Source: Scylla paramamosain
Lineage: Eukaryota; Arthropoda; Malacostraca; Decapoda; Portunidae
Length of the DNA: 64,000 bases
Assembly (NCBI RefSeq): GCF_035594125.1
Contig: NC_087158.1
Coordinates: 5,008,001 to 5,072,000 of the forward strand
Direction of reading: 5' to 3'
Part shown: positions 49,081 through 59,909 of the stretch, one piece after another
How the letters are laid out: each line of letters starts with the position of its first letter
Numbering within the stretch: the stretch's first letter is position 1
Program-made: the position numbers and the translations under genes
Notes under the pieces: model-generated
Told to the model about the DNA's origin: nothing
The model's database searches: none
Seen by the model: only the letters and a program-made list of their open reading frames with translations

Positions 49081-50653
49081 CTTTTTTTTTTTTTCTCATG
49101 TAGGAGGGACACCGGCCAAAGCCAACAAAACTCCAATAAACAAAAATTTAAAAAAGCCCACTGAGATGCCGGGCCTCGAATGGGTTCCCAAGCGGTAGTA
49201 AAAAATTGAAGGATAATACTAGTGTCCTAAAACCTCCCTCTTGAAGGAGTTCAAGTTATGGGAAGGTGGAAATATAGATACAGGCTGGGAGTTCCAGAGT
49301 TTACCAGAGAATGGGATGAATGAATGAGAATACGGATTAATTCTTGCATTAGAGAGGTGGACACAATAGGAATAAGAGAAAGAAGAAAGTCTTGTGCAGC
49401 GATGTTGCGGATGGAGGGGAAGCATGCAGTTAGCAAGGTCAGAAGACCACTTAGTATGAAAATAACGATAGAGGATTGCAAGAGAAACAACATTGCGGCA
49501 ATGAGAAAGAGGCTAAAGACAGTCAGTTAGAGGAGAGAAGTTTATGAGACGAAAAGCTTTTGAATCCACCCTGTCTAAAAGAGTGGTATGAGTGGAATCC
49601 CCCCAGACATGTATATATTCCATACACGGACGGATAATGCCCTTGTACAGAGTTATCAGCTGGGGGGGATGAGAAAAACTGGCGGAGACGTCTCAGAACA
49701 CCTAACTTCATAGAAGCTGTTTTAGCTAGAGATGAGATGTGAAGTTTCCAGTTTGAATTATTAGAAAAGGACAGGCTGAGAATGACAGATGACAGATGAG
49801 AGTTGACAGATGGAGGAATTGAGTTTTTGAGACATTGAACAATATCCAAATTGCTCTGCCCCAATCAGAAATTTTAGAAAGGTCTGAAGTCAGCCGTTCT
49901 GTGGCTTCCTTGCGTGAAATGTTTACTTCCTGAAGTGTTGGACGTCTATGAAAAGACGTGGAAAAGTGTAGGGTGGTATCATTAGCGTAGGTGTGGATAG
50001 GACAAGAAGTTTAGTTTAAATGAATAAAGAGAAGAGAGTGGGTGACAGGACAGAACCCTGAGGAACACCACTGTTAATAGATTTAGGAGAAGAACATTGA
50101 CCGTCTACCACAGTAGCAATAGAACGGTCAGAAAGGAAACTTGAGATAAAGTTACAGAGAGAAGGATAGAAACCGTAGGAGGGTAGTTTGGAAATCAAAG
50201 GTTTGTGCCAGACTCTATCAAAAGCTCTTGATATATGCAAGGCAACAGCAAAAGTTTCACCAAAATCTGTAAAAGAGGATGACCAAGACTCAGTAAGGAA
50301 AGCCAGACAATCACCAGTAGAGCGGCCTTGACGGAACCCATACTGGCGATCAAATAGAAGTTTGTGAAGGGATAGATATTTAAGAATCTTCGTGTTGAAG
50401 ATAGATTTTAAAAAAAACTTTGGGTAGGCAGGAAATTAAAGCAATAGGACGGGTATTTGAGTTTTGAGGTATGAGAACGTTCACCCTTTAGCAGGCTGAA
50501 TGTAGGCAAGAAGGAAAGGTAGATGTTGACAGACAGAGTTGAATTAGTTTGACTAGGCAAGGTGCAAACACGGACCCCAACGGAAAAGAAAGGGTGACAG
50601 CATAAGCAGAAGGATTAGAGGTTAGGAAAAGATCAAGAACGTTGGGTGTATCT
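49081..50653 (-). mobile_element. LINE-A fragment 3a (3' part with poly-A, internally deleted)
   Basis: Read on the minus strand, it ends in the LINE-A 3' region and a poly-A tract (poly-T at 49081-49093 on the plus strand). It contains the LINE-A C-terminus (SGKLWNSQPVS, NSFKREV near 49222), MGQSNLDIVQCLKNS, GVPQGSVLSP near 50050 and AFDRVWHKP near 50200. Around 50570-50580 the RT sequence is joined directly to endonuclease sequence (DTPN region, to 50653), so roughly 0.8 kb equivalent to 36800-37580 of copy 1 is missing. It is divergent and full of frame breaks, so older than copies 1 and 2. It was inserted into the RT fragment at 48773-49080. Confidence 0.85.
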
Positions 50654-51645
50654 CAGAGAGAAGGATAAAAGACGTAGGAGGGTAGTTTGGAAATTAGTTT
50701 TGTGCCAGACTATCAAAAGCTTGTGATATATCCAAGGCAACAGCAAAAGTTTCACCTAAATCTTTAAAAGAGGATGACCAACACTCAGTAAGGAAAGCCA
50801 GAACACCAGCAGAGCGGCCTTGATGGAACCCATACTGACGATCAGATAGAATTTTGGGAAGTGATAGAAGTTTAAGAATCTTCCTGTTGAGGATAGATTC
50901 AAAAACTTTAGATAGGAAGGGGATTAAAGCAACACGACGGTAGTTTGAGGGATTAGAACGGTCATCCTTTTTAGGAACAGGCAGAATGTAGGCAAATTTC
51001 CAGCAAGAAGGAAAGGTAGATGTTGACAGAGAGAGTTAAAAGAGTATGACTAGGCAAAGTGCAAGCACGGAGGCACAGTTTCAGAGAACAATAGGAGGGA
51101 CCCCATCAGGTCCATGAGCCTTCCGAGGGTTAGGCCAGCGAGGGCATGGATAACATAATTGCGAAGAATTTTAATAGGTAGCATGACTAGTCAGAGGTGG
51201 AAGAGAGGGAGGAATAATCCCTGAATAGAAGGTTTGAGTTGAGTTGAGTTGAACTTTAGAGATAGATGTGATAGCAGTGGTGCTATCTGTTTGAAAGGAG
51301 GAGAAGAAGAAGCAAAGTTATTCCAGAAGTCACGAGGGGAGTTATATCTTGAAAGATTTTGACACTTCCTATTAATGAAGGAGTTTTTGGGTAATTGGAG
51401 AACAGACTTGGCAGACTTCCGGGCAGAAATAAAAAGTGCATGAGATTCTGGTGATGAAAGGGTTAAGTACCTTTTGTGGGCCACCACAAAAGCACGAGAA
51501 CAAGCTTTGGAAGGTTTAGGTCGAGAAAAAGAGTGAGGAATGTACGCCTCCATGCCAGACACTATCACCTGTTATGCGGTCGACACACAAAGACGGGTCT
51601 CTGACATGGAAGCAGTAGTCATTCCAAAGAAAATCAGCAAAGTAC
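50654..51645 (-). mobile_element. LINE-A fragment 3b (endonuclease end to RT palm)
   Basis: A second minus-strand LINE-A segment abuts 3a. It runs from the end of the endonuclease (FADFLWNDYC, VRDPSLC near 51600) through the linker ([28 protein letters not shown]) to the RT fingers and palm, ending near 50655 at the sequence equivalent to about 37990 of copy 1. The 3a-3b joint places endonuclease sequence after RT sequence, as expected from a rearranged tandem of two copies. Reading frames are broken. Its upstream edge lies about 40 bp from the tRNA gene. Confidence 0.8.
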
Positions 51646-51685
51646 ATCACGGCTTCACGACCGCCCCAAAAAACTACCATCAGAT

Positions 51686-51757
51686 TAGCAGAGCGTGGTT
51701 TCGATCCACGGACCTCTGGGTTATGGGCCCAGCACGCTTCCACTGCGCCACTCTGCT
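51686..51757 (-). tRNA. tRNA-iMet-CAT: Initiator tRNA-Met (CAT)
   Basis: A 72-nt minus-strand gene folding into a full cloverleaf. The acceptor stem is AGCAGAG/CTCTGCT with A at the discriminator position and a 5' A pairing with the last stem U. The anticodon stem-loop is CTGGG-CCCATAA-CCCAG with anticodon CAT. The T stem is CGTGG/CCACG. The T loop is ATCGAAA instead of TTCnAnn. The A-U first pair and AUCG T loop are hallmarks of eukaryotic initiator tRNAs, so it should deliver the first methionine in translation. No intron is present, and the internal A and B box regions appear intact. CCA is not encoded, as expected. Degenerate LINE-A sequence lies 40 bp downstream of its 3' end. Confidence 0.95.
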
Positions 51758-52607
51758 GCGCTGTTCATTTGTCTCGTGTCTTCAGTCACTCTTATCCTTA
51801 CAGTACACTTCCTCGTGTTCGTCAACTTTGGAACACGAGTGCTGGAGAATATTCCGTTTTTTTTTTGTTTTTAATAGCCTCAAAAATATACGTAAAGAAT
51901 GGAAGAAAATATGAGGGAAAAGAACGATATACGGAAAAGAAAATTAAAGAAAGTTGAAACAAACAAACATGAGAAAATAAGGATTCAATTTATTTACTTT
52001 TTGTAATTGTTCATGTCTAGCGTCTAAAATTTTTATCATAATTAGTGTTTTGATTTCCATCCACCAATAGGATCCCTGCACGGCAAGAGAGGGTGTGTGT
52101 GTTCATGTGTTGGTGTCACAGGAGTTGAGGTGGTTCCAACTGTAATGGCAGTCACTTCATCCCTCTTCTTAAGAAAAATTTTTTTTAATGTGTTTTTAAC
52201 CTTTTTTTAGTTTGTCTGGTCAAGTCGCGATTGTGTTGTACCAAAACGTAACTACGTAAAAGAACGCTGCGCCTGAATTTGAGTTTTTATTAATGGGTTA
52301 AATGTTTATCAGTTTTAGGGAATTATCGCTTGGATATTTTAAGATTCGGCACTTTTGTAGGATTTATTTATTTGAATGGTAAAGTCCTACAAGAGGAAAG
52401 AGACAGACGAGGGACATACAGTATTTAAATGGACAAGCAGTATTTATGTGTAATATGTATTATTTTAATCTTTATATTAGTAAAGTGGTAAACTTTAAAT
52501 TAGTAAAGTAGTCAGTAAACTAAAGCTAAAAGCTAGTGATGCCACAGCGCCCCCAGTGTGGAATCGTTCCCTGCACACCTAATCTCTGTCAACAACGTAC
52601 GTGTTAC
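51758..52607. other. Unassigned sequence upstream of the tRNA
   Basis: About 850 bp with mixed composition and A/T-rich patches. I see no long open frame, repeat family or RNA gene. It contains a region rich in GTGTGTGTTCATG near 52090. Whether it is unique host DNA cannot be told from sequence alone. Confidence 0.5.
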
Positions 52608-52970
52608 AACTCGCTTCCCTCTCGCCTGCACACCCCTGCTTCATGGAAGCTGGCTGAGGAACAGGACAGTAGTGCTGTGGGTGTAAGTCAATGTTTCAGA
52701 TGTCGTAAATATTTCTTTTTTCCCCCAGTCTACTGATATATGTCCCTCTTCTATGGAAACCTCTGCGTCATAGAGGCTGATTGAGAAATAGTGTTTGGAG
52801 CTGTATAGAGATATTTCAGATGTTATAAATTATTTCTTTTCTTCTCTAATCTACTGACACACATCCCTCTTATCCCCACGAGTCTTGCGTTTAGCAGGCT
52901 GGCCGAGGAATGGTGTGTGTGGCTGTGGGTAAATGTCTCAGGTGTTGCAAATGTTTCTTTCCTTCCCATT
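52608..52970. repeat. 121-bp tandem repeat, three diverged copies
   Basis: The blocks CTACTGATATATGTCCCTCTT (52730) and CTACTGACACACATCCCTCTT (52851) are 121 bp apart. Each is followed by a GGCTGA/GGCTGGCCGAGGAA motif, a TTTCAGATGTT or TCTCAGGTGTT motif and a TTTCTTT tract. A third, more diverged copy precedes them from about 52608 (CATGGAAGCTGGCTGAGGAA). Confidence 0.75.
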
Positions 52971-53065
52971 TTTTTTTATGGAAGAGGGCACTGAACAGGG
53001 GCAACAAAGACTAAGGAAAAAAAAAAGAAAAAGAAAAAAAAAGCCCTCTCAGGGTATCAGTTCGT
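52969..53065 (-). mobile_element. LINE 3'-tail-like fragment related to LINE-A tail
   Basis: Plus-strand TTTTTTTTATGGAAGAGGGCACTG, then GGGGCAACAAAGAC and AAAAGCCCTCTC, mirrors the minus-strand LINE-A tail layout (AGGAGGGGCACTGG...GGGCAACAAA...AAAATGCC) at 55827. The poly-T start would be its poly-A tail. The match is short and interrupted by A-rich sequence. Confidence 0.45.
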
Positions 53066-53110
53066 AAAGAAAGGTAAAAAAGTATCATCGAAAACCACTT
53101 CCTTGAAAGA

Positions 53111-54065
<955 letters not shown>

Positions 54066-55264
54066 GATTGCACGATGCAGCCACAAGACTGTTGCATCAC
54101 TGCAACCAAACGAGGTTTGTGCCTCGATGCAGCCACAACGAGGGGTATGGCTCCATGCAGTTCAACGAGACTTTTGCCTCGATGCATCCACAACGAGGTT
54201 GCTGTCTGATTGCAGCGAGAACGATATTGGTGCCTTGATGGTGCCACAACGAAAGGGTTGGGCTTGATGCAGCCACAAGGATATTGTTGCTCAATGAAGC
54301 CACAATAATATTCTTGCCTCGATTCAGCCACAACGAACTTGCTGCTCGTTGGATGGAGTTTTGATCTATGGAGCCACAAAGAGATGCAGCAAGAACAAGA
54401 TGCAGTCATAAAGATGGGGTTGGGCTTGATACAGCCACAAGGAGATTGTTGCCTAGAAAGGGCCTCAACGAGATTCTTGCCTCGATGCAGCCACAACGAG
54501 CTTGCTGTCTCGATGTTGCCACAACGATGGGGTTGGATCGATGCAGACACAAAGAGATTGTTGCATCGATGCAGCCACAACGAGCTTGGTGCCTAAATGC
54601 AACGACAACGAGATTGTTAGCTCGATGCAGACGAACGAGAGGGTTGCGTCGATGGAGCAATAACGAGATTTTTGCCTCGATGCAGCCACAACAAGATAGG
54701 TGATTATATGTAGCCACAACGAGATTGTTTCTTTGATGTAGCCACAATGAATTTTTTTTTATCGATGCAACTACAAAGAGGTTTGTGCCTCGATGCAGCC
54801 ACAATGAGTGGGTTGGCTCGATGAAGCTACAAGGACACTGGCTCCTCGATGCAGCCACAACGAGATCCTTGCCTGAATGAAACCACAACGAGACTGTTGT
54901 AACGATGTAACCCCAACGAGTGTGTTGGCTTAATGCAGCTCAACGAGATTTTTGCCTCGATGCACCCACAGCGTGATTACTGCTTCCATGCAGCCACAAC
55001 GAGATTGTTGCCTCGATAGAGCCACAACGAGCTTGCTGACTCGATTCAGCTGACTCGATTGTTGCCTCGATGCAGACACAACGAAGGGGTTGGATAGATG
55101 CACTCACAACGAGATCGTTGCCTTGATGCAGTCACAACGACCTTGCTGCTTCGATGCAGCTACATTGAGATTATTAAATCAATTTAGCCACAACGAATTG
55201 GTTGGCTCGATGCAGCCACAAAGAGATTGTTGCCTCGCTGCAGCTCCAACAACCTTGCTGCCTC
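54066..55264 (+). repeat. 28-bp minisatellite, forward block 1
   Basis: Units carry TTGTTGCCTCGATGCAGCC followed by ACAACGAGA. Three recurrent variants (ATTGTTGCC, CTTGCTGCC, GGGGTTGGC before TCGATGCAG) are interspersed, implying a higher-order mix. The orientation flip near 54065 sits at CTGTATGTGATTGCACGATG. No gene is supported. Confidence 0.85.
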
Positions 55265-55695
55265 GATAGGCAGCTTTAGATAAACTTTAGATAGGCAGGA
55301 AATTAAAGCAATAGGACGGTAGTTTGAGGGATTAGAACGGTCACCCTTTTTAGGAACAGGCTGAATGTAGGCAAACTTCCAGCAAGAAGGAAAGGTAGAT
55401 GTTGACAGACAGAGCTGAAAGAGTTTGACTAGGCAAGGTGCAAGCACGGAGGCACAGTTTCAATAGAAGTTTCAATAGAGAACAATAGGAGGGACCCCAT
55501 CAGGTCTATTAGCCTTCCGAGGGTTTAGGCCAGCGAGGGAAAACATCATTGCGAAGAATTTTAATACGTGGCATGAAGTAGTCAAAGGGTGGAGGAGAGG
55601 GAGGAACAAGCCCAGAATCGTTCAAGGTAGAGTTTTTAGCAAAGGTTTGAGCGAAGAGTTCAGCTTTAGAAATAGATGTGATAGCAGTGGAGCTT
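55265..55695 (-). mobile_element. Internal LINE-A fragment captured in the minisatellite
   Basis: The minus strand reads from [16 protein letters not shown] through [20 protein letters not shown] to [11 protein letters not shown] and [13 protein letters not shown], the RT N-terminal part equivalent to about 37365-37740 of copy 1. Both ends pass straight into 28-bp units. It has neither a LINE 3' end nor poly-A. A small tandem duplication (TTTCAATAGAAG) lies near 55460. Confidence 0.85.
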
Positions 55696-55715
55696 GCTGT
55701 CCCACTGCAGCCACA

Positions 55716-55895
<180 letters not shown>

Positions 55896-58860
55896 CTATG
55901 CATCCGCAACGAAGGGGTTGGCGAGATACAGCCACAACGAAATTGTTGCCTCGATGCAGTCACATGAAGGGGGTTGGCTCGATGTAGTCACAGCGAGATT
56001 GTTGCCTCTTTGCAGCCACAACGAACTTGCTGACTCGATGCAGCCACGAGATTGTTGCCTCGATGCAGCCAGAACGAAGAGGTTCGCTCCATACTCACAT
56101 AACAAGATTGCTGCCGCGTAGTCACAACGAGCTTGCTGAATCGATACAACCACGACGAGATTGTTGCTTCGATTCACCTATAATGAGCTTACTGCCTCTA
56201 TGCAGCTACACCGAAATTGTTGCATCATTGCAGTCACATCGAGGTGCTTAGCTCAATAAAGCCACAACGTGATTAATGAATGAATGCAGACATAACGAAC
56301 TTACTGCCTCGATGCAGCCATAACGATATTATTTCCACGATGCAACCACAACGAGCATGCTGCCTTGATGCGGCCACAACAAGTTTGACTCCTCGATGGA
56401 ACCCACACGAAAGGGGTTGTCTTGACGCAACCACAATAAGATTGTTGCCTCGATGCAGCCACAATGAGGGGGTTGCATCGATACAGCCATAACAAGATTG
56501 TTGCCTCGATGCATTCTCAACGAGATTGGTGTCTCGATGCAGCCACAACGAGATTGTTGCCTCGCTGCAGCCACAACGAGATTCGTGCCTCGATGCAGCC
56601 ACAACGAGTGTGCAAGTCAACTAGATTGTTGCCTCGATGGATCCACAACGAGATTCCTGCTTCGATGCAGTCACAACGAGATTATTGCCTCAATGCAGCC
56701 ACAACGATAGAGTTGGCTCGAAGCAGCACAAGAGATAATTGCCTCAATGCACACAAACGAAGGGGCTGGCTCCTGTAGCCCCAACAAGATTGTTTTCTCC
56801 ATACAGCCACAACATACCTCGATGCTAGCTCGGTGCAGCTACAACGAGATTTTTGCCTCAATGTAGCCACAACAAAGGGATTGGCTCGATGCATCCATAA
56901 GCGTTGCCTCGATGCAACGAGGGGGTTGGCTCGGTGCAGCCACACTGAGATTGTTGGCTCGATGCAGCTAAAACGAGCTTGCTGCCTCGATGAAGCCACA
57001 ACATTATTGTTGCCTCATTACAGCCACAACGAAGAGGTTGGCACAATGCAACCACAAGGAGAGTGCTGCCTTAATGAAGCCACAACGACAGGATTGGCTC
57101 GATGCAGCTACAACGATGGGATTGGCTCAGTGCACCCAGAACGATGCAGCCATAACAAGCTTGCTACCGCGATGCAGCTACAACGAAGAGGTTGGCACGA
57201 TGTAGCCGCAAAGTGACTGTGGCCTCATAAAGCCACAACGACGGGGTTGACTATGTAAAAACACGAGATTGTTGGCTCGCTTCAGCCACAACAAGCATGT
57301 TTACTCAATGCAGCCACAACGAGATTGTTGCCTCGATGTAACCACAAAGAATGTTTTAGTTCGATGCAACTATAAAGAGATTGTTGCCTCGATGCAGCCA
57401 CTACTATGGGGTGTGCTCTATGCTGCCACGACGAGCTTGCTGCCTCGATACAGCAAGAACAAGCTAGCTTCCTCGATGCAGCCAAAAAGTGATTGTTGCC
57501 ACGATGTAGACACAACGGTATTGTAGCCTCGATACAGCCATAACGAGCTTGCTGCTTCCATGCAACCACAGCAAGATTGTTGCGTCTATTGAACCACAAA
57601 GAAGGGGTTAGCTCGATGCAGCAACAACGAGGGGATTGCCTTGATAGAACTATAACCAAAGGTTTGCGCGATACAGGCACAAAGAGATTGTTGTCTGGAG
57701 GCAGTCCTGGAGGCTGGCTCCATGAAGACATAACGAGATTACTGCCTTAATGCAGCCAGAACGAACTTGTTGACTCGATGCAGTCACAACGAGATTGTTG
57801 CCTCCCTGCAGAAACAAGGAACTTTCTGCCTAGATGCAGCTACAACGAAGTTGTTGTCTCGATGCAGCCATAACGAAAGGGTTGGCTCGATGCACACACA
57901 ACGAGATTATTACCTCGATGCATTGACAAAGAGCTTGCTGCCTCTATACTGCTACAACGAGATTGTTGCCTCAATGAAGCAATAATGAAATTGGTACCTC
58001 GATGCAGCCACAACGAACTTGTTGCCTCGATGCAGCTAGAAGGAGATTGTTGCTTCGATACAAGTACAACGAGATGCAGCCACAACGAGGTTTGTGCCTC
58101 GATGCAGCCACAACGCGGGGTTTGGCTCGATGCAGCTTAACTAGACATTTATTTTTATGTATCCACAACGAGCTTCCTACCTCGATGCAGCCAGAACGAT
58201 ATGCAGGAAAAAAGAAGGGGGTTGGGCTTGGTGCAGTCAGAGTGTTGTCTCGAAGGAGCCAAAACTAGATTCTTGCCTCTATGCAGCCTCAACGAGCTTG
58301 CTCCCTCCATGCAGCCACAACGAGGGGTTTGGATCGATGCAGTAACAAAGATATCGTTACCTCGATGCGGCCAAAAGGCGCTTGGTGTTTCGATGCAGCC
58401 ACATCGAGTTTGTTGGCTTGATGCAGACACAACGAGAGGGTTGCATCTATGGAATAATAACGATATTTTTGCCTCCATGCAGCCATAACGAGATAGGTGC
58501 CTCGATGTAGACACAACGAGATTGTTTCCTTGATGCACCACAGCGAGATTATTTTCTCGATGTAGCCACAACGAGGTTTGTGCCTCGATGCAGCCACAAT
58601 GAGGTGCTTGTCTTGATGCAGCCATAACGACTCAGTTACCTCGATGCAGCCACAACGAGCATGCTGTCTCATTACAGCCACAACGAGATTATTGTCTCGA
58701 TGCAGCAACATCGAAGCGGTTGGTTCGATGTAGCCACAATGAGATCGTTGTCTCGATGCAGCCACAATGAGTTTGTTGCATCGATGCAGCTACATTGTTG
58801 CCTCGATGAAACCACAACGAGACTGGTGGCTTCTTTGCAGCCAGAGCGAGCCAAAACAAG
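55896..58860 (+). repeat. 28-bp minisatellite, forward block 2
   Basis: About 100 units. Exact 28-bp spacing can be read at 56539, 56567 and 56595. Some units have small deletions or insertions, and several contain AAAAAAGAAGG-type additions (58206). There is no coding evidence, and frames read through because the consensus lacks stop codons. Confidence 0.85.
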
Positions 58861-58864
58861 ATTG

Positions 58865-58867
<3 letters not shown>
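58860..58867. repeat. Candidate target-site duplication of LINE-B (left)
   Basis: GATTGTTT occurs here and at 63629-63636, immediately outside LINE-B. The minisatellite unit itself contains GATTGTTG, so part of the match could pre-exist. Confidence 0.6.
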
Positions 58868-58925
<58 letters not shown>

Positions 58926-59909
58926 GAATCAATGAAGGCGACCCACTAGAAAGCACGAATGCATAAGCCCTAAGGTCCAGTGGGTGGCACTTCACTGATA
59001 ACTGAATTTTAGTAACAGGAAGAAAACATAGAATCGGAAGATTTGGAAAAATCTAGTATATAGAGTGCTGAGAGAGAAGAAAGGTATTCACAAGTTTGTT
59101 TTTTCAAGTTTCACAATTACTAGCATTGACAGTCTCAGCCTGACGGACGCTGGGATGGAACACCGGGAAAATTGTGATGTATTACATCGATTCATAGACA
59201 AAGCACGGTCGTTCAGGATCACGGAGTGTCTTGTAGCATGTGCCATCTAAGGGAGTAGGCACTAAGAACTAAGACAGTGACCCCACTAAACGACGATGCC
59301 GAAGTTTAATCTCAAGATTAGAGAGAAGAAATTTAATCTGGTTGAGTGCTCTATCTAAAAGTTTTAAGTTACACTGAGCTGCAGAAATCCAAACATAATT
59401 ACAGTACTCAAAATGAGGCAGTATGAAAGAGTAAAAGCTGCTTTTGACAATATCATCAGAGGAATATATCAGACTGCACTTACGCAAAAAAACAACTTTT
59501 TGTGAGATTGACGACGCAAGTGGACGCAAGTGCAACTCAGAAGTGTGTCTGGGATTAAGGGTGACTGCAAGCAACTTCAGTGAGGAACAATTTGGAAATG
59601 GCACTCCGTTGACAACAATATCAGGATGAAGAGGAAAAGGTGTCCTTGATCAACTAATAACCATACTGTGGGACTTACTCGGGTTTAGTTTCATACTCCA
59701 CCGATCACACCAAGACATAATCCTTGAGACATCACGAGTGAGAACATTAGTGACTCTCTGTCTATCCTGAGGGGAAGGAATTACCGCACATAAAGTGGTG
59801 TCGTCAGCATAAGCAACCATATCAAACTCAATCGCACACCACATGTCAAATGTATGAATAATAAAAAAAGAACAGGTCCCAGGATGTTTCCTTGCGGAAC
59901 ACCGGAGGA
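58868..59909 (-). mobile_element. Non-LTR retrotransposon LINE-B, 3' half, TAA-rich tail
   Basis: The minus strand carries the RT catalytic region to the 3' end and closes with a (TAA)n tail (58868-58922), the kind of tail known from I-type elements. Flanking GATTGTTT copies at 58860 and 63629 fit a target-site duplication. The element is split by LINE-A copy 2, inserted exactly before the GVPQG codons. The other half is at 63164-63628. Confidence 0.8.
58940..59909 (-). pseudogene. LINE-B reverse transcriptase, C-terminal half
   Basis: Minus-strand reading starts with SSGVPQG (59889-59909), then NILGPVLF, and reaches VAYADDTTL with the YADD box at about 59800-59811, then WCDRWSMKLNPSKSHSM. 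After MPFPNCSSLKLLAVTLN come FVYSFILPHFEYCN-like and RRLVGSLS segments to 59269. Further toward 58940 the frame is broken but family-like pieces remain (SAYSLRWHMLQDTP). The catalytic aspartates are retained, but the protein is cut off from its N-terminal part by the nested LINE-A. Confidence 0.8.

Noticed and set aside
51540..51914. A 124-codon plus-strand frame across the tRNA region
   Set aside because: It reads antisense through LINE-A and the tRNA gene. Its codons are explained by those features.
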